From: Pseudomonadota bacterium
GTDB lineage: Bacteria > Pseudomonadota > Gammaproteobacteria > Burkholderiales > Sulfuricellaceae
DNA length: 33,310 nt
NCBI GenBank assembly: GCA_021801705.1
Contig: JAJYXP010000066.1
Location: 1-33,310 of the forward strand
Direction: 5' to 3'
Both the position numbers and the translations under genes were made by a program. This document shows positions 26,411-33,310 of this stretch, one piece after another. The notes beneath the pieces are model-generated. The model did not search any database and was not told the origin of the DNA. It was given only the letters and a program-made list of their open reading frames with translations. Every line of letters starts with the position of its first letter. The first letter of the stretch is position 1.

Positions 26411-27364
26411 ATGCGGCTCGCCATCCTCTGCTCCGGTCAGGCAGGCCAGCACCGCGGCATGCTGGACGGGCTGCTCGCGGCCCCCGAATGCGAGCCGGTG
26501 CGCCAGGCGGCGAGCGCGGCCCTGGGGCGGGATGTCGCCGCATGGTGGAACGGGCTCGACGAGCAGGCAATTTTTCTCAACGCGAATGCGCAGTTTGCCA
26601 TCGCCTATTACCAGATCGCGACCTGGACCAGGATAGCCCGGCTGTTGCCGGAAATCAGCCTGGTCGCCGGCTACTCCCTGGGCGAATTGATTGCCTACCA
26701 TGTCGCCGGGGCGCTGGATGCGGCAGAAACGTTCAGGCTGGTGCAAGAGCGCGCGCGCCTGATGGATGCGGCTACGGCCGGCAACGGTGGTGGCTGCATG
26801 GCGCTGTGGCGCGGCCGGGTCTCTCCCGCCACGCTCGCCGCGCGCGACCGGGCTATCGCCGACTGCGGCCTGGATGTCGCCATCAAACGCCGCACCGGCG
26901 AAGAAGTGCTGGCCGGACCGAGCGACGCCATCGCGCGCTTTGTCGCCGATTTCCGGGCGGCGAACCCGAGCCTGGTGCGATTGCCCGTTACCATACCCGC
27001 CCACACCCATTACCTCGCGGCGGCGGCGGACTCGTTCCGCGATGTCCTGAGCGCAAGCGCCATCGCCCCGCCCAGGGTGACCGTCCTGGGATCTGTCGAT
27101 GCTGCGCCGGTTCGCTCCCGCGACCAGGCGATAGCCGCCCTGTCGCGGCAGATCGCCACGACCATCCGGTGGGACAGGTGCATGGATGCGCTGGCGGAAT
27201 TCGGCATCGATGCCGCGATCGAACTCGGACCGGGCAACGATCTGGCGCGGCTGGTCGAAGCGGAACAGCCGCAGATCAGGACGCGCGCCGTCGGCGACTT
27301 CGGCGATTACCGGGCGCTGGCGGACTGGCTGGGTTATTCCAATTTGCATTCAATCCAACAATAA
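26411..27364 (+). CDS. mdcH: Malonyl-CoA:ACP transacylase of malonate decarboxylase
   Basis: MdcH primes the system by moving malonyl from malonyl-CoA to MdcC. It has 317 residues and the FabD-like fold. The nucleophile is Ser89 in GYSLGE and the catalytic histidine is probably His198 in PAHTHYL. It is the last mdc gene, 90 bases after mdcB across a palindromic repeat. The last six codons and the stop (LHSIQQ, 27344-27364) lie inside a dispersed repeat element, so the native C-terminus has been replaced or extended by repeat sequence. The core fold should not be affected. Confidence 0.93.
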   Translation: MRLAILCSGQAGQHRGMLDGLLAAPECEPVRQAASAALGRDVAAWWNGLDEQAIFLNANAQFAIAYYQIATWTRIARLLPEISLVAGYSLGELIAYHVAGALDAAETFRLVQERARLMDAATAGNGGGCMALWRGRVSPATLAARDRAIADCGLDVAIKRRTGEEVLAGPSDAIARFVADFRAANPSLVRLPVTIPAHTHYLAAAADSFRDVLSASAIAPPRVTVLGSVDAAPVRSRDQAIAALSRQIATTIRWDRCMDALAEFGIDAAIELGPGNDLARLVEAEQPQIRTRAVGDFGDYRALADWLGYSNLHSIQQ

Positions 27365-27495
27365 ACCGCAAAAATCTTTCACCGCAAAGGACGCAAAGGT
27401 TCGCAAAGGGAAAACCTAACCTTCAGACATACCAGCTTAATTGCCTTTCCTTTGCGTCCCTTCGCGTCCTTTGCGGTTAGTGCGTTTTTGATCGA
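27344..27495. repeat. Long CCGCAAAGGACGC repeat element, copy B
   Basis: This 152-base element begins inside mdcH and ends about 70 bases before the TauE/SafE gene. It is the inverted counterpart of 11291-11482, matching at both outer ends, both CCGCAAAGG arms and the CAGACATACCAGC centre, but without the extra GGGCGAC hairpin. The two copies stand in opposite orientation about 16 kb apart. Confidence 0.85.
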
Positions 27496-27563
27496 TAAAT
27501 GGAATTAACCGGCGAAGTCAGCGGGAAAAGCAAGGGCGTATAATCCACACATGGGAGTTTTTG

Positions 27564-28373
27564 ATGATCGGCTGGGAATTCATTCTGCTTTATCTTGCCG
27601 CCGGCAGCGTCGCCGGCTTCCTGGCCGGACTGCTGGGCGTGGGCGGCGGGGTCGTGATCGTGCCGATACTGATGTTCATCTTCGCCGCCCAGCATTTTCC
27701 GCCGGACCACATGATCCATCTGGCGATCGGCACCTCGCTGGCCAGCATCATGTTTACCTCGGTGTCCAGCCTGCGTGCGCACCACGCGCATGGCGCGGTC
27801 AACTGGGGCATCGTGAAGCGCATCACGCCGGGTATCCTGCTCGGCACCCTGGCCGGCACGTTTCTGGTGGCGAAACTGCCGGCGGGTTTGCTCAAGGGCT
27901 TCTTTATCGCCTTTCTCTTCTACGTGGCGACGCAGTTGCTGCTCAACCTCAAACCCAAGCCGACGCATCAGCTTCCCGGCGCGGACGGAATGTTCGTCGC
28001 GGGCGGGATCATCGGCCTGGTTTCAAGCTTTGTCGGCATCGGCGGCGGCGCCTTGTCCGTGCCCTTCATGACCTGGAGCAACGTCAGGATGCATAACGCC
28101 ATCGGCACCTCGGCCGCGATCGGATTTCCCATCGCTGTCGCCGGAACCGTCGGCTACCTTCTCAACGGCTTGCCGATTAAAAACCTGCCGCACTGGAGCC
28201 TCGGTTTCGTCCACCTGCCTTCCCTTGCCGGGCTGGTGGTGGCCAGCATGCTCGTCGCCCCCTTCGGGGCCAGGGCTGCCCACAGGCTGCCGGTGGCGAC
28301 GCTCAAGAAAGTCTTCGCGCTGTTCCTCTACATCATCGGCACGAAGATGCTGCTGAATTCGATTTACCCTTAA
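27564..28373 (+). CDS. TauE/SafE-family (TSUP) membrane permease
   Basis: This integral-membrane protein of 269 residues has about eight hydrophobic segments and the internal duplication typical of the TSUP family. The two repeats are GLLGVGGGVVIVPIL (about 23-37) and SFVGIGGGALSVPFM (about 155-169). Family members export or import sulfite, sulfonates, sulfolactate and similar anions; which substrate applies is not visible here. GGGAG lies six bases before the ATG at 27564; a TTG directly in front is not needed. It is a single gene between two repeat-filled gaps. A sulfur-anion role would suit a sulfur-oxidising host but is a guess. Confidence 0.9.
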   Translation: MIGWEFILLYLAAGSVAGFLAGLLGVGGGVVIVPILMFIFAAQHFPPDHMIHLAIGTSLASIMFTSVSSLRAHHAHGAVNWGIVKRITPGILLGTLAGTFLVAKLPAGLLKGFFIAFLFYVATQLLLNLKPKPTHQLPGADGMFVAGGIIGLVSSFVGIGGGALSVPFMTWSNVRMHNAIGTSAAIGFPIAVAGTVGYLLNGLPIKNLPHWSLGFVHLPSLAGLVVASMLVAPFGARAAHRLPVATLKKVFALFLYIIGTKMLLNSIYP

Positions 28374-28380
28374 AACCGTA

Positions 28381-28509
28381 ATTAACCACGAATGACACGA
28401 ATGTTCACGAATGAACACAAATAGTTAACAACAAATATCGCCTCATCCAACGGGTGAATCGGGTTAATTTCGTTAATTCCTTGATTATTCGTGTAAATTC
28501 GTGGTTAAT
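28381..28509. repeat. Palindromic repeat (TTAACCACGAAT family)
   Basis: The arm ATTAACCACGAATGACACGA (from 28381) is inverted at 28487-28509 with a one-base indel. Like the copy before mdcA it is followed by GCTTTTTAGG, so the two may be variants of one family. It fills the gap between the convergent TauE/SafE and EVE genes. Confidence 0.78.
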
Positions 28510-28531
28510 CGCTTTTTAGGTTTACTGATTT

Positions 28532-28987
<456 letters not shown>

Positions 28988-29062
28988 ATATGTTCTTATC
29001 CACTTAACAATGTACGTATTGTACTGTTGCCTATGGATGCATGTAATCCATGAGGAAAAGAA

Positions 29063-31576
29063 TCACCCGGGAAACCAGCGGATAAGGTTCGATTCCATCG
29101 GAATATGCGCTTCCGGATGCCAGGCGACGATGCGCGGCGTGAAGTCGGCGGCGGGCCGTGCAGTGGCGATATGGCAATGGTAGACATAGCCGTGGGTAGC
29201 GCCGGGTATGCTGGCGCGGCATTCCATCACCTGGGGCACCGCCGCATCCTTATCCGCCGGCTCGGCATACAATTGCACCTGCACCGATTGCGGCGGGATC
29301 TCCCCCAGGTAAACCTGCAGGGCGAAGAGCCACCCGTCCGGCTGTTGCTGCACCTCCAGGTTGGACAGGTGTATTTCATGCCAATACCGCCTGAGATTGG
29401 ATTCCCAGGCGGCGAGCTCTTTTGCCAGGCGGCCTCCGTCTGCGCTGCGCCTGCGGTATGCTGCGGACACCGGGAGATAGGCGTCGCCGACATATTCCTG
29501 CAGCATGCGGTTGCTGCTGAATCGCGGCGCAAGCCCGGACATGCTGGCGCGTATGCGCGCCACCCACTCGCGCGGGATGCCCTGTTCGTCGCGGCGGTAA
29601 AACAGGGGCACGATCTCCTGCTCCAGCAGGCGGTATAGCTGCTCGGCTTCAACATCGTCCCAGCCCGGCTCGGTGTGTTCCCGGCCGTCGCCCAGCGCCC
29701 AGCCCACCTCCGGCGCATAGGCCTCGGCCCACCAGCCATCCAGCTCTGAAAGATTGAGGCCGCCGTTGACCAGCACCTTCATGCCGGAGGTGCCGCTCGC
29801 TTCCCACGGCCGGCGCGGCGTATTGATCCACACATCCACCCCCTGGACCAGCTCCTGTGCAAGATCCAGATCATAATCCTCAAGAAACACCACGTGCGCG
29901 CGCACATCCATACGGTTCACAAACTCCGCCCACGCCTGGATAAACCGCTTGCCGCCCTCATCCTGGGGATGGGCCTTGCCGGCGACGATCAACTGCACCG
30001 GGTGCGGCGGCCCCCTCAGCAGCCGCACCAGCCGCTCCGGATCGTGCAGCAGCAAATTCGGGCGCTTGTACTCGGTAAAACGTCGCGCGAAACCGAGCGT
30101 GAGCATGTTCGAATCCAGCATATTGCCGGCCTGGGCGATAGTTTCCGGGTTCGCGCCGCGCTGCCCCAGTTGGCGGGCCAGCCGCCGGCGTGCGTAATGC
30201 ACCAGTTCGTGCCGCTCCTCGCCGCGAAACTGCCACAGCGCCTCGTCGCCCAGGTCCTGAATGGCGCCCGACAGGATTTCCGGTGTTCCCAGCCAGCGCC
30301 CCTTGCCGCAGGCCGCGGTCCATATCTCGTCGGCCCACGGCGAATCCCAGGAGGGGACATGCACGCCGTTGGTAATGTGGCCGACGGGCACTTCGCGCTC
30401 CGGCCAGCGCGGGAACAGGTCGTGGAAAATACGGCGGCTGACCGCACCGTGAAGCCGGCTCACGCCATTGACGCTGTCGCAGGTACGCATAGCCAGATAG
30501 GCCATGTTGAAAGCCCCGTCACCGCCGTCGGGTGGTCTGCTCCCCAGGGCCAGAAGGTCGCGCGGCGAAACGCCGAGCTGTTCGGCATAATGGGTGCCAT
30601 ATTCCTCGAGCAGCGTGCGAGGAAAAACGTCAAAGGCAGCCGCGACCGGAGTATGGGTGGTAAATACATTACCGGCCCGCGTCGCCCAAAGCGCTGCCCA
30701 GAAATCCACGCTGTTGTCCAGCATGAAGCGTCGCGCCCGTTCCAGCGTCACCAGCGCGGCATGGCCCTCGTTGAGGTGGCACACGTCCGGACGCAAACCC
30801 AGCGCCTCCAGCGCCCGCCAGCCGCCGATCCCGAGTACGATCTCCTGCATCAGGCGCACCTCCACGCCGCCGCCATACAGCTTGCCAGTAATGCCGCGGT
30901 CGGCCGGGCTGTTCATGGGGTCATTGCTGTCCAGCAGGAACAAGGCGACCCTCCCCACCTGCACCTGCCACACGCGCAGCACCAGCACGCGGCCCGGAAG
31001 CTGGAGAGGCACACCCAGCCAGCCGCCATTGCCGTCGCGCACCGGCGTAATCGGCAAACTGGTGGGCGTATTGTAGGGGTAGACTTCGATCTGCCTGCCA
31101 CGGGCGTCGAGCATCTGGCGGAAATAGCCTTCCTGGTACAGCAAACCCACGGCGACCAGTGGCACACCAAGATCGCTTGCGGCCTTCAGGTGGTCGCCCG
31201 CAAGCACGCCCAGCCCGCCGGAGTATAACGGCAGCGCTTCCGCAAGTCCGTACTCCATGCTGAAATAGGCAATCAGCGTGTCGTTGTCGGGGTGAGCGTC
31301 GCCGAACCATTCGGCGCCCGTGAGGTAATCACGCCGCGCCTGCAGCAGGCGCTCAAGTTCGGCGCGGAAATCCCGCTCCTGCGCCAGTTGCTCCAGACGC
31401 CGCTGAGAAACGCTCTGCAGGAGCAGCCACGGATTCCCGGTTCGTTCCCAGACCGCCGGGTCGATCTCCTGCCACAGGCGGTCTGCCGCATGGCTCCAGG
31501 TCCAGCGCAGGTCAAGACTGAGCTCGACCAGGCTCTCCATACCAACCGGCAGCGACCTCAAAAACGGATGCGTCAT
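29063..31576 (-). CDS. glgP: Alpha-glucan (glycogen) phosphorylase
   Basis: The enzyme releases glucose 1-phosphate from glycogen or maltodextrin with pyridoxal phosphate as cofactor. It has 837 residues and an N-terminal DUF3417 segment (about residues 8-110), which marks the shorter-type bacterial phosphorylases. The cofactor lysine is Lys600 in EASGTSGMKVLVNGG. Other motifs are YFSMEYGLAEALPLYSGGLG, CHLNEGHAA, TTHTPV and RRFTEYKRPNLL. AGGAG lies just before the ATG at 31576; a start 22 codons further up would overlap yqjK and is rejected. It follows yqjK by 34 bases and probably shares its transcript. With pfkA and pyk it gives a path from stored glucan to pyruvate. Confidence 0.95.
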   Translation of the reverse strand: MTHPFLRSLPVGMESLVELSLDLRWTWSHAADRLWQEIDPAVWERTGNPWLLLQSVSQRRLEQLAQERDFRAELERLLQARRDYLTGAEWFGDAHPDNDTLIAYFSMEYGLAEALPLYSGGLGVLAGDHLKAASDLGVPLVAVGLLYQEGYFRQMLDARGRQIEVYPYNTPTSLPITPVRDGNGGWLGVPLQLPGRVLVLRVWQVQVGRVALFLLDSNDPMNSPADRGITGKLYGGGVEVRLMQEIVLGIGGWRALEALGLRPDVCHLNEGHAALVTLERARRFMLDNSVDFWAALWATRAGNVFTTHTPVAAAFDVFPRTLLEEYGTHYAEQLGVSPRDLLALGSRPPDGGDGAFNMAYLAMRTCDSVNGVSRLHGAVSRRIFHDLFPRWPEREVPVGHITNGVHVPSWDSPWADEIWTAACGKGRWLGTPEILSGAIQDLGDEALWQFRGEERHELVHYARRRLARQLGQRGANPETIAQAGNMLDSNMLTLGFARRFTEYKRPNLLLHDPERLVRLLRGPPHPVQLIVAGKAHPQDEGGKRFIQAWAEFVNRMDVRAHVVFLEDYDLDLAQELVQGVDVWINTPRRPWEASGTSGMKVLVNGGLNLSELDGWWAEAYAPEVGWALGDGREHTEPGWDDVEAEQLYRLLEQEIVPLFYRRDEQGIPREWVARIRASMSGLAPRFSSNRMLQEYVGDAYLPVSAAYRRRSADGGRLAKELAAWESNLRRYWHEIHLSNLEVQQQPDGWLFALQVYLGEIPPQSVQVQLYAEPADKDAAVPQVMECRASIPGATHGYVYHCHIATARPAADFTPRIVAWHPEAHIPMESNLIRWFPG

Positions 31577-31610
31577 ATGCGCTCCTGGAAGAGCGGGGGT
31601 GCAGAAGGAA

Positions 31611-31901
31611 TCAGCCGCCCGGCAATCTTTGTTTGACGGCACGGACTATGCGCCATACCATCCAGCCGCTTCGCAACCAGCTTACGACACGCCTGGGGCG
31701 GATGACCGCCACGAACACGGCAATTCCTGCCAGCAATTCCGGATGGCTCTTGAGATAGCGGACGGCCGCCACACCCTGGTCCGCGACTGCCAGCGGCACA
31801 CGCCATGGCGCAAGCTGTCGCGCAAGTGCCGACCGCTGCGCCGCGGCCCTCGCAGTCAGGGTCGCCCGGCGTTCGGCCAACTCCAGCAGTCTGGCGTTCA
31901 T
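31611..31901 (-). CDS. yqjK: YqjK-like protein
   Basis: This 96-residue basic protein has a charged N-terminal helix (MNARLLELAERRATLTARAA) and a short hydrophobic stretch (LLAGIAVFVAVI, about residues 57-68) followed by an arginine-rich tail. It matches the YqjK family by length, pattern and position after yqjE. Its ATG overlaps the yqjE stop by four bases. Function is unknown. Confidence 0.8.
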   Translation of the reverse strand: MNARLLELAERRATLTARAAAQRSALARQLAPWRVPLAVADQGVAAVRYLKSHPELLAGIAVFVAVIRPRRVVSWLRSGWMVWRIVRAVKQRLPGG

Positions 31902-32296
31902 TGCCTTAACTGCTCGCGATCACTGGAAAGCTCCGCCAGGCTCCCGGCAAACAAGCGGGGCTTGGCGCGTGCCTTGGCAAGAACGGCCAGCACCGCCAAT
32001 ACGGCCGCCAGCAGAAACACCGCGGCCAGGACCCCCAGCGCCAGCAGGCGATGGGTCTCCCAGTAAGCGACCACCACAAATACCGTCGCGAGCACGACCC
32101 CCAGGCCAGCGCAAAACAGCGCAACCAGGGTCCATGCCAGCATGGAACCCAGCCACACCCGCTCTTCTTCGAGCTCCGTGGAGAGAAGATCCAATCGGGT
32201 GTGGGCAATGGCAACAAGGGTGGCAGCCAGTGTTTTCAGCGAGTCGAACAAGCCGCCACGCCGGTCCCCGCCGGAATCAGGTGCCTCAAAAAGCAT
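31898..32296 (-). CDS. yqjE: YqjE-like (holin-superfamily) membrane protein
   Basis: This 132-residue inner-membrane protein has an amphipathic N-terminus (GGLFDSLKTLAATLVAIAHTRLDLLSTELEEE) and two hydrophobic segments, about residues 50-75 and 83-107. The LDLLSTELEEER stretch is characteristic of the YqjE family. It lies nine bases after yqjD and overlaps yqjK by ATGA. In E. coli the yqjCDEK genes are stationary-phase genes and YqjD binds ribosomes at the membrane; YqjE's own role is not known. Confidence 0.87.
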   Translation of the reverse strand: MLFEAPDSGGDRRGGLFDSLKTLAATLVAIAHTRLDLLSTELEEERVWLGSMLAWTLVALFCAGLGVVLATVFVVVAYWETHRLLALGVLAAVFLLAAVLAVLAVLAKARAKPRLFAGSLAELSSDREQLRQ

Positions 32297-32305
32297 GAGC
32301 CGGAA

Positions 32306-32647
32306 TCAGCGTCGCGAGATCAGAAGACCCAGCACAAACCCGACCGCCGTGCCGACTCCCACAGCCTTCCAGGGATTGGCCCGCACGTAATCGTCGGTAG
32401 CCTTGGCGGCCACCTTGGTTTTCTCGACCACCACAGCCTGCGCTTCGGCGAGCCTGATCTTCGCCGCCTTCAGCGACTCCTCCGCCTTGGCGCGTGCCGC
32501 TACGATCCGCTCACCAGTCTGGTTAGCGGTGGCCTTGAGCAACTCCTCGGCATCCGCCACCACCACCCGGAGGTCTCCCATCAGTTTTTCCTTGGTAACC
32601 TGTTCCAATTCGGCCTCTGCCGACACTGCCTGTTCTTGCGTAGCCAT
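32306..32647 (-). CDS. yqjD: DUF883 (YqjD/ElaB) membrane-anchored protein
   Basis: This 113-residue protein has a long charged helix (about residues 10-85, alanine, lysine and glutamate rich, probably coiled coil) and a C-terminal glycine-zipper membrane anchor (VGVGTAVGFVLGLLISRR). The E. coli relatives YqjD, ElaB and YgaM anchor inactive ribosomes to the inner membrane in stationary phase. GAGAGGG precedes the ATG. It is the first gene of yqjD-yqjE-yqjK-glgP. TATAAT on the minus strand at 32714-32719 is the likely -10. Confidence 0.92.
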   Translation of the reverse strand: MATQEQAVSAEAELEQVTKEKLMGDLRVVVADAEELLKATANQTGERIVAARAKAEESLKAAKIRLAEAQAVVVEKTKVAAKATDDYVRANPWKAVGVGTAVGFVLGLLISRR

Positions 32648-32713
32648 GATAACCCTCTCTTCTTGTTAACGTTTTGGACAAGCCCCTGCGCATAAAGCAA
32701 CTTGCATATTTCC

Positions 32714-32719
32714 ATTATA
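32714..32719 (-). promoter_or_regulatory. Probable -10 element for yqjD
   Basis: The minus strand reads TCCTATAATGG, a perfect TATAAT with no recognisable -35 at 16-18 bases. It lies 67 bases before the yqjD ATG. The lack of a -35 would suit the stationary-phase sigma factor, which drives these genes in E. coli. The rest of the gap to 32825 shows no gene. Confidence 0.45.
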
Positions 32720-32825
32720 GGACACAAAGCGATTCAGCCTGGAAATGGTAGTTGAACGGGGTGGCGTGTGCGATTTCAAGGGACTTTTTCTCGCTTTGCC
32801 TGGCTCGGCAAATCACGCCCTTTGA

Positions 32826-33310
32826 TCATTTCCTGCTGGCGTAATAAATCCGCTGTTCGGTAATCACCGCATCGAGATGCATATCCCACGGGTCGACAGG
32901 AACTTCACCCACCTTCTGGCATTCATAGCCGACGCCAACCAGAAGCGGCTTGCGCCACACCGTGCGGCGCCGCAGATAGGCCAGGCTGGCATCGTAGAAG
33001 CCGCCGCCCATGCCGAGGCGGTGACACGCCTCGTCAAAGCCGACCAGGGGGACAAACAGCAGATCGAGCTGCCAGGCGCGCACCGGACGCGGCGCCCAAT
33101 GTTCGTGTATGCCGAAGCGGTTGAGGTACCAGCGCGGCAGCGGCGTCAGCAGGCTGAAACCGAGCCGGCGTTGAAATTTCCGGGGAACAATGGGCAAAAA
33201 ACACGCCTTGCCCAACCAGAGCGCCTGATTGAGCAAGGGCATCAAATTCATTTCTTCATGGGTTGAGGCATAAAAGCCGATGCGGCGACGGTTCAGCAGC
33301 AGGCCTTGTG
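32826..33310 (-). CDS. ygfA: 5-formyltetrahydrofolate cyclo-ligase (5' end outside window)
   Basis: The enzyme converts 5-formyltetrahydrofolate to 5,10-methenyltetrahydrofolate with ATP. The frame is open to the window end on the minus strand, where GLLLNRRRIGFYASTHEEMN reads as internal family sequence, so the ATG at 33251 is not the true start. About 161 residues are present of a usual 180-200. The signature GMGGGFYDASL and the preceding VPLVGFDEACHRL are present. The family is clear; the N-terminal phosphate-binding part is missing from view. Confidence 0.92.
   Translation of the reverse strand, partial: QGLLLNRRRIGFYASTHEEMNLMPLLNQALWLGKACFLPIVPRKFQRRLGFSLLTPLPRWYLNRFGIHEHWAPRPVRAWQLDLLFVPLVGFDEACHRLGMGGGFYDASLAYLRRRTVWRKPLLVGVGYECQKVGEVPVDPWDMHLDAVITEQRIYYASRK

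Noticed and set aside
29894-31228. A 444-codon open frame on the plus strand across glgP
   Set aside because: It is antisense to glgP, which has an intact cofactor lysine motif; the frame has no start signal or domain.
32795-32812. TTTGCC-TGGCTC-GGCAAA as a terminator for the cyclo-ligase gene
   Set aside because: The stem is only six pairs and no T-run follows on the minus strand.

Overview
The window looks like a chromosomal segment of a chemolithoautotrophic betaproteobacterium. The evidence is a form II RuBisCO (cbbM) with its activase pair cbbQ-cbbO, lying next to a tkt-gap-pgk-pyk-fba-purC block of a kind common in Betaproteobacteria, plus many GC-rich palindromic intergenic repeats. 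A Gallionellaceae, Sulfuricellaceae or Thiobacillaceae-like host would fit, but the genus cannot be fixed from the sequence alone.

Layout. (1) 1-6914: the 3' part of transketolase, then gap, pgk, pyk and class II fba, all on + and closed by a bidirectional hairpin terminator. (2) 6913-13858: a CbbR-type LysR regulator (-), divergent purC, then cbbM, cbbQ and cbbO on +. (3) 13894-16791: a double-receiver response regulator and a secreted alpha/beta hydrolase (both -), then an unusual 6-phosphofructokinase (+) with an FNR-like box upstream. (4) 16792-17156: a gene-free, repeat-filled stretch holding a MITE-like insertion. (5) 17157-27364: a malonate-use island made of a GntR regulator (-), a TRAP transporter dctPQM, and malonate decarboxylase mdcA-C-D-E-G-B-H. 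(6) 27564-33310: a TauE/SafE permease (+), then on - an EVE-domain protein, a yqjD-yqjE-yqjK-glgP run, and a 5-formyltetrahydrofolate cyclo-ligase cut by the window end.

How it works together. tkt, gap, pgk and fba serve both the Calvin cycle and glycolysis. cbbM fixes CO2, and CbbQ/CbbO remove inhibitory sugar phosphates from RuBisCO. GlgP, Pfk and Pyk form the breakdown side, from stored glucan to pyruvate. Phosphoribulokinase and fructose-bisphosphatase are not in this window. The malonate island would import malonate by the TRAP system and decarboxylate it on a dedicated acyl carrier protein to give acetyl units, which suggests mixotrophy.

The main unexpected layer is repeat DNA. At least five families of palindromic repeats sit between genes. 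One double hairpin lies in frame inside cbbO. One element supplies the last codons of mdcH. Two full-length copies of that element, in opposite orientation, bracket a 16-kb block. One small element has perfect 16-bp terminal inverted repeats and a 10-bp target duplication. I found no tRNA, rRNA, CRISPR array, prophage or clearly new defence system.
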